This document shows positions 35,148 to 42,893 of a stretch of DNA of 64,000 bases, piece after piece. Made by a program: the position numbers and the translations under genes. The stretch's first letter is position 1, and each line of letters begins with the position of its first letter. The stretch is from DAINPP01 sp963667315 (lineage in GTDB: Bacteria; Thermotogota; Thermotogae; MWEM01): contig OY763325.1 in NCBI GenBank assembly GCA_963667315.1, positions 3,224,001-3,288,000 of the forward strand, written 5' to 3'. The notes below the pieces were generated by a model that did no database searches, was not told where the DNA came from, and saw only the letters and a list, made by a program, of their open reading frames with translations.

Positions 35148-35900
35148 TTATGTATCGTATTTTCCGACCGGGAAGACGTAGACGATGAATTCGTCTTTTC
35201 CGTCAAGTCCGATCATCTTATCATAGGCATCCACACTATAACTGGCAAGGCCTACTGTTCCAAGGTCCAATGCCTCGCAGGCCAGATAGAGATTCTGCCC
35301 CACATGTCCTGCATCCAGCAGAATAGGCTTGTAAGAACCAACGAAATATCGCCACTCCGTTCTGTATGGAATAACGGAATAGGCGATGACAACGGCACTT
35401 GTTGAGGCAAATTTCTGTCCCAGTGAAGCGGGTGCGAGTTCTTCCCTGTAATCCCCTGTTTTGATGAGTTCCAGTTTGTGTTCAAGTGCCATGTATCGAT
35501 AAATCCCTCTTTCAAGGCCGGCTACGTTGTTCACAAAGATATAGGTTTCAAAAGGGTGTCTGGCACCCGCCGACGGAACGGTTCTGAAGGCTGCATATCT
35601 GTTCTCCATAACATTTTTAACGCCCTGCGAAGCCCAAAGCAGGAATGATAATTCATCCATCATCATCGCTTCGTCGTTAAATACCCTGACACTTTTTCTG
35701 TCGTAAAACAACTCTCGGATATCCTTTTCATTCAGTTTGACTTCTTCCGGTGAACAAAGAGCGACGATTTTTGCACCGGCTTTGACGGCTTTTTCAAGTG
35801 GCGGTTGCGGTAATTTTTTCATCTGATCCGACATGGCATCTTCCGGTAATTGGTCAAATTTAAACGGTTTTAGAAATTCTCTGCCTTCTTCTCTTGTCAT
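35148..35900 (-). CDS. SagB-type nitroreductase-family oxidoreductase
   Basis: 250 residues. FMN-dependent nitroreductase-fold protein of the SagB (thiazole/oxazole dehydrogenase) subgroup: RKSVRVF near residue 70, WASQG, TVPSAGARHPFETYIFV, and the C-terminal LDAGHVGQNLYLACEALDLGTV. Stand-alone members of this group are common and are not proof of a peptide natural-product pathway; no YcaO or E1-like gene is adjacent. It is the last gene of an apparent operon with the two-component system upstream (gap 14 bp). RBS AAAGGGGGAAA. Confidence 0.87.
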   Translation of the reverse strand: MTREEGREFLKPFKFDQLPEDAMSDQMKKLPQPPLEKAVKAGAKIVALCSPEEVKLNEKDIRELFYDRKSVRVFNDEAMMMDELSFLLWASQGVKNVMENRYAAFRTVPSAGARHPFETYIFVNNVAGLERGIYRYMALEHKLELIKTGDYREELAPASLGQKFASTSAVVIAYSVIPYRTEWRYFVGSYKPILLDAGHVGQNLYLACEALDLGTVGLASYSVDAYDKMIGLDGKDEFIVYVFPVGKYDT

Positions 35901-35914
35901 ATTATTTCCCCCTT

Positions 35915-36559
35915 TTAATGTTTTACGATGCCGTTCTTAAAGGCAAAAATAGCAATCTGTGTCCTGTCTCTGAGTCCCAGCTTTGAAAGTAGTTTTCCAA
36001 TGTTATTTTTCACCGTTCCCTCGCTGAGAAAGAGTGTTTCAGCAATCTCCTTGTTGGACATTCCTTCACAGATCAGTTGTATCAGTTGTACATCCTTTTC
36101 TGTCAGTGAATATTCATCAACAAGTTTATCGACAGCTTTCGTCACACCATTCGTGTTTACCATCTTCTGTGCAATCTGCGGTGTCATGGCAATGTTCCCG
36201 ATGTTGACACTCTTGATGGCTTCGTATATCCTGTCACTGGAGCTGTCTTTGAGCAGATAGCCGCTTGCCCCGTTTTTAAGAGCGGTGTGAATGTATTCAT
36301 CATCCATAAAGGTTGTCAGGATCAGTATGTTGATAGCCGGATTCATTTCCTTTATCAGCTTCGTCCCTTCAACGCCGTCACATACATCCATTCGTATGTC
36401 CATCAGGACAACATCCGGAGTCGTCTGTCTGCAGAAACGCAACGCTTCCATCCCGTTGTTGCAAGTTCCCAGTATTTCGATATCATCATACGTTCCAAGT
36501 ATCAGTGATAATCCCTCACAGATAAGCTTTTCATCGTCTACGATTAATACTTTTATCAT
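35915..36559 (-). CDS. NarL/FixJ-family response regulator
   Basis: 214 residues. Receiver domain 1-120 with the acidic pair D8-D9, phosphoacceptor D54 (VVLMDIRMD) and K104 region (LLKDSS); LuxR-type HTH at ~150-205 (LTEKDVQLIQLICEGMSNKEIAETLFLSEGTVKNNIGKLL). ATG at 36559 is chosen from GAGAGGTATAAA; an upstream in-frame start adds 14 residues without the receiver fold. Pairs with the sensor kinase just upstream (gap 63 bp). Confidence 0.93.
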   Translation of the reverse strand: MIKVLIVDDEKLICEGLSLILGTYDDIEILGTCNNGMEALRFCRQTTPDVVLMDIRMDVCDGVEGTKLIKEMNPAINILILTTFMDDEYIHTALKNGASGYLLKDSSSDRIYEAIKSVNIGNIAMTPQIAQKMVNTNGVTKAVDKLVDEYSLTEKDVQLIQLICEGMSNKEIAETLFLSEGTVKNNIGKLLSKLGLRDRTQIAIFAFKNGIVKH

Positions 36560-36622
36560 TTTATACCTCTCGTTTCTTAACCTCTTGCAGGGATAGATCA
36601 CTGTAATCTACCCCTACAGGTT

Positions 36623-37801
36623 TCAGTTTTTTACCGATTCCAATACTCTTTTGGGAAGACTGATGGTAATTTCAAATCCCTTTCCTTCCTCACTGAAGAT
36701 ATTCAAGGTTCCTTTGAGGGACTTAACTCTGCTTTTGATACCGCTGAGGCCCATTCCGTATTCCAGATTGGATGTTCCAATTCCATCGTCCTTTATCTGT
36801 GAGTAGATCTCATCTTCGAGAAATTGTATGGAAATTTGTATATTCTTCGCTTTTCCGTGTCTTAGGCTGTTGCTGAGACTTTCCTGGATAATACGGTATA
36901 GCTGATGACTCTGGTCGGAATTCATGATATATTCCCCTTTTGAGAGGATCAGTCTTGTGTTGACACCGGTCATTTTCTGATAGTTTTTAATCAGTTCCTG
37001 TATGGCAAAGATACCTTCATATCTTTCAAACTCAGTGGGACGCATCTCATGGACGATTCTTCTGACATTTTCAAGCGATTCATGGGCGTATGTCGTCAGA
37101 TGGGCAACCATTGTTTCCGCTTTTTCAGGCGATCTTTTCATGATGGCATGAATCGCCTTAAGCTGAATTCCGATTGCGGACAGGGCGTGCCCTGCACTGT
37201 CATGCAGTTCCCTTGAAATTCTGGCACGTTCCCGATGCAGCGTGAGTTCTTCTATGGTTTGTGAATATTGCTCCAGTGTCTGATAGGCTTCCTGAAGTTT
37301 TTCCTCCGAAATTCTGAGTTTATCATAAAGATCCTGTGCCAGGTCTTTCTTTCCCCTGTCCCGCTTCAGAACAAGTGTGAATAGGGTTGTATACACGACA
37401 ACGATCAGATCAGCGAGAAAACGTTCAGAACCAAATATCCCATCGTTGAACAGGTAAAGGGAAATTCCCGTAAAATATAGCAGGAGTACAGTGACCAGAA
37501 CATACATAACAGCTGATTTTTTGTATATGATGACATCATGCAGAACGGCAAACAGATAGACGGCAAATAAACCGCCATTTATCATAAAGAGGGTTGTTCC
37601 TATGCTGATCTCTCCAATGATTGTCAGATAAAAGTATATCTTTTTTTCTAAAAAAAAGTTTTCCCGTAACTGAGAGACGGTCAGACAAGTCAACAGCATC
37701 AAAATTCCAAGTGTAAACTCTTTTTGCAGGAACTCCTGATTGAGGACCAACCAATAGAGGATAAAGGCATAGGAAAAATATTTCAGTATTTTCAGATTCA
37801 T
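36623..37801 (-). CDS. Membrane sensor histidine kinase, HisKA_3 (NarL-partner) type
   Basis: 392 residues. About five to six N-terminal membrane helices (residues 8-145), a coiled coil (~155-190), a HisKA_3 box with phospho-acceptor H200 (ARISRELHDSAGHALSAIG) and a HATPase_c domain with an N-box (QESLSNSLRHGKA) and G-boxes (KDDGIGTS, GMGLSGI). No extracytoplasmic sensor domain: signal is probably sensed in the membrane, as in kinases controlling cell-envelope or antibiotic responses. Operon: kinase, regulator, SagB-type oxidoreductase. Confidence 0.92.
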   Translation of the reverse strand: MNLKILKYFSYAFILYWLVLNQEFLQKEFTLGILMLLTCLTVSQLRENFFLEKKIYFYLTIIGEISIGTTLFMINGGLFAVYLFAVLHDVIIYKKSAVMYVLVTVLLLYFTGISLYLFNDGIFGSERFLADLIVVVYTTLFTLVLKRDRGKKDLAQDLYDKLRISEEKLQEAYQTLEQYSQTIEELTLHRERARISRELHDSAGHALSAIGIQLKAIHAIMKRSPEKAETMVAHLTTYAHESLENVRRIVHEMRPTEFERYEGIFAIQELIKNYQKMTGVNTRLILSKGEYIMNSDQSHQLYRIIQESLSNSLRHGKAKNIQISIQFLEDEIYSQIKDDGIGTSNLEYGMGLSGIKSRVKSLKGTLNIFSEEGKGFEITISLPKRVLESVKN

Positions 37802-37814
37802 TATTCACTCCCTG

Positions 37815-37840
37815 AAAAAAGGCCCGGCTATGCCGGGCCT
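37815..37840 (-). terminator. Terminator of the Cys-rich protein gene
   Basis: AGGCCCGGC / GCCGGGCCT (37820-37828, 37832-37840), TAT loop, six T on the minus strand (37820-37815). It lies immediately in front of the kinase gene's ribosome site, separating the two transcription units. Confidence 0.88.
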
Positions 37841-37870
37841 ATAGAGTCTTTCTATGATTCCTGATTCGGA

Positions 37871-38497
37871 TTAGTTGTTGACGATAACCTGTACGGTTGT
37901 TGTACACGGATTACATACAGGATCAACAACGATAACTTCTACGGTTCTTGGCTGTGGACATGCTTCAGGGTAAAGTGTGAGTGTTGCACACCCCGTTTCA
38001 TCTCTTGTGAGAACGGCAATCATCCACTGACAGGTGCATGTTCTGTATACTCTCATAACGACTGTTCCACCCGGACAAAGTGCATCAAGGACATTTGCGA
38101 GGGCAAATTGATTCCATGTCTTCTTGTAGCAATAGCTTTCACAGCAGAACTGACCAAGTTGTGATGATAATTTACATCTTGGTGTGAATGTATAACTCTT
38201 TGATGATGCACACGGATCGCAAGGATTACATGAACTGCATGGATTGCAGCATTCTGCAGGTTTGCAGCAACCGAGACAGTTACAGGCCGGGAAAACGAGT
38301 GCCTCTGTGATAACATCTCCCTTCATAAGGATGCCATCAGCAATATAACCGTCAACGGTACTTGAAACGTAGACCCCATGATATTTTTCACAGGCAATGT
38401 GTCCACTCCAGTTCTGAGCACAGATACCGATCGTGTAGGACATGCCCAGTGATACGACAAGTGCGAGTAAAGCTAAGATAAGTACGGTCTTTTTCAT
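37871..38497 (-). CDS. Secreted Cys-rich protein resembling a PDZ domain split by a cysteine insert
   Basis: 208 residues with a signal peptide (MKKTVLILALLALVVSLGMS). It contains 23 cysteines, ten of them at 72-96 (pattern CxCxxCC...CCxxCxxCxxCxxC). Residues ~41-66 (GVYVSSTVDGYIADGILMKGDVI) look like the first half of a PDZ domain. Residues ~129-165 (NQFALANVLDALCPGGTVVMRVYR, then a beta strand) look like the second half. The Cys-rich segment is inserted where the substrate-loop region would be. The role is unknown; metal binding or a disulfide-rich extracytoplasmic fold is plausible. Own terminator; follows a small lipoprotein gene (17-bp gap). Confidence 0.75.
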   Translation of the reverse strand: MKKTVLILALLALVVSLGMSYTIGICAQNWSGHIACEKYHGVYVSSTVDGYIADGILMKGDVITEALVFPACNCLGCCKPAECCNPCSSCNPCDPCASSKSYTFTPRCKLSSQLGQFCCESYCYKKTWNQFALANVLDALCPGGTVVMRVYRTCTCQWMIAVLTRDETGCATLTLYPEACPQPRTVEVIVVDPVCNPCTTTVQVIVNN

Positions 38498-38514
38498 CGT
38501 CTACACCTCCGGGA

Positions 38515-38856
38515 TTATTCTGCGACTTCTTTGATTGTCTTTTCTGTAAAGTTGAATTCTCCCTCTTTCTCTGTTCCGTTAGCAACGAATGAGATAAAAC
38601 CTTTCTTTGAAACGTCAATTTCTGTCATTTCAAATTCTTCACCGTTTTCAACCAATGTACCGGAAAGGTTCTTTGAAGTTGTTCCTTCGAGAATAACTGT
38701 GTTTTCTACAGCTTCACCATTTGCCGGAGCGAGTAATACTGCCGGTCCCCAAATCCATGAACCAGCCCACCATGCACTGGATGTTGCACAACTTGTGACT
38801 ACCAACATCATGGCCAATATTGCCACAACGCCAAATAAAGCAAGAGTTTTCTTCAT
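38515..38856 (-). CDS. Small lipoprotein, 113 residues
   Basis: Signal peptide with lipobox VTSC (Cys23), then a Trp-rich stretch (SSAWWAGSWIWGPAVLLAP) and a beta-rich tail (TVILEGTTSKNLSGTLVENGEEF, GFISFVANGTEKEGEFNFTE). No family recognised. ATG at 38856 follows AAGGAGGTG; the GTG three codons earlier lies in the ribosome site. Co-transcribed with the Cys-rich secreted protein, so both are likely envelope proteins. Confidence 0.78.
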   Translation of the reverse strand: MKKTLALFGVVAILAMMLVVTSCATSSAWWAGSWIWGPAVLLAPANGEAVENTVILEGTTSKNLSGTLVENGEEFEMTEIDVSKKGFISFVANGTEKEGEFNFTEKTIKEVAE

Positions 38857-38894
38857 AAAAAGCACCTCCTTAAGAATAATAATCCATTGTATTG

Positions 38895-38968
38895 ATTATA
38901 CCATTATTAAGTATAATTCTCGAAAATATTGTTCATTTTGTATTGCGAAATATCAAAAATGATATAAT
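38895..38968. promoter_or_regulatory. Divergent promoters for the lipoprotein and WYL-regulator genes
   Basis: Leftward: TGGTATAAT, extended -10 (TATAAT at 38900-38895, complement). Rightward: TGATATAAT, extended -10 (38960-38968). Neither has a good -35. The ~60 bp between them is AT-rich. Confidence 0.6.
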
Positions 38969-39002
38969 AATGATAACACGAATCTATCTGAGAGAGTGAC
39001 TG

Positions 39003-39893
39003 ATGGCACAATTACACAGAATAAAGTGGCTACATGAAAGACTTGTAAAAAATAAATTTCCGAATTGCAGAGAATTATCCGAACAATTTGAACTTTCAAG
39101 ACGACAGGCGCTTAGAGATGTAGAATATCTCAAATTCTCTTTGAACGCCCCTGTTGAGTATTCTCACAAGCATAGAGGGTATTATTACACAGATACCTCT
39201 TTTTCTTTACCAACGTTCTTTTTAAGTCATGAAGAACAGAATACGCTCGCTTATCTGTCTCATCAGTATTCGGCAATGCCCGGTTCAAATGCAAAGGAAA
39301 TGTCAAAATTCTTCGGGCGTTTAAGTGGCAAAAATGACATCCGGTTTGATACAAAGGCGACGTCGCATGATTTTGAAGAAGTGATCTGCAAGGCAATTGC
39401 CTATCAGTCCAAACTGCATATGGTCTACAAGAAAAAAAACGATGTGATTAATAGGAGGATTGTTCACCCGTACAAGATCCTGATAAGGCATAACAAGTCC
39501 TATCTTTTCGCATTTTGTGAGAAACGGCTTGATTTCAGAGTGTTTCTTATCAGCAGAATCGGTGAATTATCCATCTGCAATGAACAGTATACCTTCCATC
39601 CTGATTTCAATGAAAATTATGAGTGGACAAAACACTCTTTTTATACCCCTCAAAAATACACGGCAAAAATATTTTTTTCGATCAAACCTTACACGCATCT
39701 TTTTACGCAACCCTCATGGGATGAAGAAACCGGGGTTCTTACTTTTAGCTTTATCAGTTTCGAAAATTTGTTTAAGAAACTATTTAACCTCGATCTGTCA
39801 TATAAGCATACGTATTATAAGATCATCTCGCCAAATTGGCTGAGGGAAAAAATTAAAGAAAAGATGACATTGATGCTGAAGATTCTCGAATAA
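39003..39893 (+). CDS. WYL-domain transcriptional regulator
   Basis: 296 residues. HTH_11-type winged helix at 1-60 (NCRELSEQFELSRRQALRDVEYL), then a WYL domain (~135-205; the aromatic core is modified: HMVYKKKNDVINRRIVHPYKILIRHNKSYLFAF) and a C-terminal WCX-like extension (~215-296). WYL proteins bind nucleic-acid or nucleotide ligands and often control defence or stress genes. A 13-bp inverted repeat and promoter lie between its stop and the next gene, which it may regulate. Confidence 0.88.
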   Translation: MAQLHRIKWLHERLVKNKFPNCRELSEQFELSRRQALRDVEYLKFSLNAPVEYSHKHRGYYYTDTSFSLPTFFLSHEEQNTLAYLSHQYSAMPGSNAKEMSKFFGRLSGKNDIRFDTKATSHDFEEVICKAIAYQSKLHMVYKKKNDVINRRIVHPYKILIRHNKSYLFAFCEKRLDFRVFLISRIGELSICNEQYTFHPDFNENYEWTKHSFYTPQKYTAKIFFSIKPYTHLFTQPSWDEETGVLTFSFISFENLFKKLFNLDLSYKHTYYKIISPNWLREKIKEKMTLMLKILE

Positions 39894-39901
39894 ATCACTA
39901 C

Positions 39902-39933
39902 GACATTTTATGTCACAGTAAAGAATTTATACT
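39902..39933 (+). promoter_or_regulatory. Promoter with small inverted repeat before the BtrH-like gene
   Basis: GACAT-TTT-ATGTC (39902-39914) followed by TATACT (39928-39933). The repeat covers the -35 position, suggesting an operator; the upstream WYL regulator is the obvious candidate but this is inference. Confidence 0.45.
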
Positions 39934-39964
39934 TCTTGTGTAATCAAAAAAAGGAGTGATCAAT

Positions 39965-40918
39965 ATGAAAAAAGGGACTAAGACAATGCTTGGTATGACG
40001 TGGATGAGTTATATGGGATCCGTTTACGGCTGTTTGAAACAGTCCAGCATGTGGGATGATGCCGTTCATAATCTGATAGGTCAGACAGGGATCGGCTTTC
40101 AATTCATCATATCGGATAAACTCTGTGCTTCCGGCCCTACCGTCTACAACTGGATAGAGGAGCATTTCAAGATGATGGACAGGATTGGCGTATATTCACA
40201 GCATGAAATGTTCTATAAAAGTGATGCGCCAAACACCTTTAAAACAGCACAAAAAGAAGGGGTAAAGAAGATCAGGAAATCAATAGACGACGGAAAACCT
40301 GTTATCGTCTGGGGACCAAGTCCCGTTCCTGAGTTCGGAATCATCTGGGGATATGATGATGAAGACAAGGTCTTTTATGTGGAAGATTGTTTGCCGACTG
40401 ATCCGGCCCCTCTCATGTATGACAACCTCGGGGAGAGCAATGTACCGATTTTCTACGTTCAGTATCTGATCAAAAAGGTCGATTACGACAAGAATGAAAC
40501 CATCCGGAAGTCGTTGAAATATGCCGTAGACTGCTGGAATTCAAAAGTGCCTGTATACCCCGGATATGCGATTGGGAAAATGGCTTACGATTTTCTCATC
40601 ACCGGTCTTCAAAAGGATGAAGTGGATGGGTTCGGCTTGTCCTATTCCATCAACGTATACGATGACTTGAAAGAAAATGTCAGAAAATATTTCGATGATA
40701 TCCGAAATATCGATAATTTCAGCTTTATCAACGATATTTATGAAGAGTATCTTCAGTTGACAAAAGTCTTCCATAAGGCTGTTCTCCTCGTACCGTTTGC
40801 CGGTCCGGGAGGAGAAAACAACTATCCGAAAGCAAATCTGAAAGAGCTTGTCTCGCTGATGGAACAGGCAAAGACGATTGAGGATAAGATCATGGGAGTT
40901 ATTGCTGAAAAGCTTTAA
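39965..40918 (+). CDS. BtrH-like (papain-like fold) protein of unknown function
   Basis: 317 residues; ATG at 39965 follows AAGGAGTG. No signal peptide. The N-terminal part resembles BtrH_N/C39-like papain-fold proteins: YGCLKQSSMWDDAVHNLIGQTGIGFQF corresponds to the Cys-containing first helix, GKPVIVWG to the central strand, FGIIWGYDDEDKVFYVED to the (His/Asp) sheet. The usual H in the second motif is replaced (EFGIIWGYDD), so catalytic activity is doubtful. C-terminal ~140 residues are helical. Next gene encodes a DinB-fold protein; the pair may act on a small molecule. Similarity is by pattern only. Confidence 0.55.
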   Translation: MKKGTKTMLGMTWMSYMGSVYGCLKQSSMWDDAVHNLIGQTGIGFQFIISDKLCASGPTVYNWIEEHFKMMDRIGVYSQHEMFYKSDAPNTFKTAQKEGVKKIRKSIDDGKPVIVWGPSPVPEFGIIWGYDDEDKVFYVEDCLPTDPAPLMYDNLGESNVPIFYVQYLIKKVDYDKNETIRKSLKYAVDCWNSKVPVYPGYAIGKMAYDFLITGLQKDEVDGFGLSYSINVYDDLKENVRKYFDDIRNIDNFSFINDIYEEYLQLTKVFHKAVLLVPFAGPGGENNYPKANLKELVSLMEQAKTIEDKIMGVIAEKL

Positions 40919-41000
40919 GATTCATTACCGACTAAGAATGGAAAATGCGAGGGCGCGGAACATTGCGCCCTTAATCGATGAGAGAAATGGAGTGACAGAA

Positions 41001-41672
41001 TTGGATAAAAAACAATGGAATGCGCAATTGAAAATTTTAAGACAGTTGATCAAAAAAGAAACGACTTATGATGAGGCGAAACAACTCTTCTTTGAGCTTC
41101 ACGGCATGGTTCACGCCTCATCTGTTTCAAACAGTGACATTAAGACTTTTGAAGATGAAGTCTGGGAGGATTTAACCGAAAAAGCCGCAAGAACAGCGGT
41201 GAACAAAAAGAAGCGAACGGTCTTGTACGGTATGTGGCATTCTGCACGAATAGAGGATATGACGATGAATCTTCTCGTTGCTGAACAGGAACAGGTCATC
41301 GACAGAGAAGGATGGAAAGACAAACTGAAAGCAACAATATATGACACGGGCAATGCGTTGACCGGTGAAGCGATTCTTGCATTCAGCCAATCCGTTTCGA
41401 TTGATTCGTTGAAAGCGTATAGAAATGCTGTTGCGGTTGAGACGAGAAGAATCGTTCAAAACATTGATTTCAAGGCTTCAAAACAAAAGGTTTCACAGAC
41501 AGGCCTTGAAAGGATTCTGGAACTTGGTGCCGTTTTAAAGGAAGATGCTGCCATTTGGCTGATCGATTTCTGGGGAAAGAAAACAGCAGCCGGTATTCTG
41601 TTGATGCCCTGCACAAGGCATAATCTGGTACATATTAATGAATCAATGGAAGCGAAAAAGAGAGCCAAATAA
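41001..41672 (+). CDS. DinB-like four-helix protein
   Basis: 223 residues from TTG at 41001, preceded by GGAG at 8-bp spacing; longer in-frame starts have no ribosome site and overlap the previous gene. Helical, with the DinB_2-type segment VLYGMWHSARIEDMTMNLLVAEQ, where an HxxRxxDxxM pattern places one of the His metal ligands. Later MPCTRHNLVHINE supplies further histidines (H208 region). DinB-fold proteins bind Zn/Ni and often act as thiol-dependent transferases. Follows the BtrH-like gene by 82 bp. Confidence 0.7.
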   Translation: MDKKQWNAQLKILRQLIKKETTYDEAKQLFFELHGMVHASSVSNSDIKTFEDEVWEDLTEKAARTAVNKKKRTVLYGMWHSARIEDMTMNLLVAEQEQVIDREGWKDKLKATIYDTGNALTGEAILAFSQSVSIDSLKAYRNAVAVETRRIVQNIDFKASKQKVSQTGLERILELGAVLKEDAAIWLIDFWGKKTAAGILLMPCTRHNLVHINESMEAKKRAK

Positions 41673-41673
41673 A

Positions 41674-42693
41674 TTATTGCGCCATCTCGGCAATGGCTTC
41701 AAGCCCGGCTCGGCTTCCCAGAACCATGATACTGTCTTCCGGATAAATGGTGGTATCTCCTGCCGGGCTGAAGATGGTTTGTTCACCTCTTCTGATAGCG
41801 ATGATCATGACCCTTATCGTTTTGGTCAGTTCAAGTTCAAACAGAGTTTTATTTGCCAGTGAACTATGCTGTGCAATAAATACTTCTTCAATCCTGAATT
41901 CCTGATTGCCGAAAGCAAGCACATCGAGAAATTTTATCTTATCCGGTTTGGTGGCGATCCTTGCCATTCTGATACCGGTGATTTGAGTATCTGCTACCAC
42001 GGCATTCGCGCCGGCATAAGTGAGTTTATTGGAGGCCTTGAGTTCGGATGATTTTGAAATGATATTCAGTTCCGGATTTAATGTTCTTGCACTGAGGACG
42101 ACATAAACGTTGAGTGCATCCTTCGGGAGGGATGTTATCAGTGAACTGGCCGTTTTAATCCCCGCTTTTACAAGGACTTCTTCATCGGTGGCATCTCCGA
42201 TGATAAACGGGAAATCTTTTTTTGCAAGCGCTTTGATTCTGTCGACAGCGGCTTTGTCTTTTTCGATCAGGACGAACGGTTTTTCCAGCTTTATCAATTC
42301 CACCAACACATATCTTCCGGTTCTTCCACCCCCGACTACGATGACATGATCTTTCATTTTGTTAATCACCTTCCTGTTTTTTCTGAACTTCATGATTTCA
42401 CTCAAACGCCCTTCAACAACTGTCCCGGTTATTGAAGAGATACCATAAAGCACAACACTGACGCCCAAGCCGATCAGCACGATTGTCAGGATAATGCCGG
42501 AAGAGGAGATGGTATCCGGTATCGAATAGCCAACCGTTGAAACAGTGATGATCGTTAGAAACAGCGATTGTTCAAAACTGAAGTTTTCAAGCATCATATA
42601 TCCGATAGTTCCGAACATGATAACACCGGTAACCATCAAAGCGACCAACAATATCTGTTTTATAATTTTAAGGCTCGGATTTTTATTCTTCAT
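41674..42693 (-). CDS. Potassium channel with TrkA-N/TrkA-C (RCK) domains
   Basis: 339 residues: two membrane helices around a pore loop with selectivity filter STVGYS (residues 52-57; the last Gly of GYG is Ser), then an RCK domain (VIVVGGGRTGRYVLVELI dinucleotide fold from ~108, ending near 240) and a TrkA-C domain (~255-339, RIEEVFIAQHSSLANKTLFELELTK). Same plan as MthK/TrkA-linked channels. TrkA-C domains can bind c-di-AMP or nucleotides. ATG at 42693 follows GGTGGT. It has a ~127-nt structured leader. Convergent with the DinB-like gene, whose stop lies 1 bp away. Confidence 0.9.
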   Translation of the reverse strand: MKNKNPSLKIIKQILLVALMVTGVIMFGTIGYMMLENFSFEQSLFLTIITVSTVGYSIPDTISSSGIILTIVLIGLGVSVVLYGISSITGTVVEGRLSEIMKFRKNRKVINKMKDHVIVVGGGRTGRYVLVELIKLEKPFVLIEKDKAAVDRIKALAKKDFPFIIGDATDEEVLVKAGIKTASSLITSLPKDALNVYVVLSARTLNPELNIISKSSELKASNKLTYAGANAVVADTQITGIRMARIATKPDKIKFLDVLAFGNQEFRIEEVFIAQHSSLANKTLFELELTKTIRVMIIAIRRGEQTIFSPAGDTTIYPEDSIMVLGSRAGLEAIAEMAQ

Positions 42694-42835
42694 ATATACC
42701 ACCAAAAGTTAACACCCCGTTCGGGACAAACGAGGTGTTTAAAATGGGGTGCGGTTTTATCTGCTGAAAAGGTGCCCGTATAGGGCTTATACAGCCAAAA
42801 CACGCGATGATTATTAGCTCGACCCCATTATATCA
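42694..42835 (-). promoter_or_regulatory. Promoter and structured leader of the K+ channel gene
   Basis: Extended -10 TGATATAAT (42835-42827, complement). The transcript start is near 42820. In the leader, AACACCTCGTT pairs with AACGGGGTGTT (42709-42737, one G-U pair), followed by AACTTTT: a weak terminator or ribosome-site sequester. An alternative CACCCC (just upstream, 42746-42751) can pair with the same GGGGTG, which is the two-state layout of an attenuator. No known riboswitch consensus was recognised. Confidence 0.5.
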
Positions 42836-42893
42836 GAGTATGATTTTTAAACCAAAAAAAATCTAAAAACGTTTTAAGTATCTTTAAGAGGCT

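Noticed and set aside
35148..35900. SagB-type protein as evidence of a thiazole/oxazole-modified peptide cluster
   Set aside because: No YcaO, E1-like or precursor gene is nearby; stand-alone SagB-type oxidoreductases are common.
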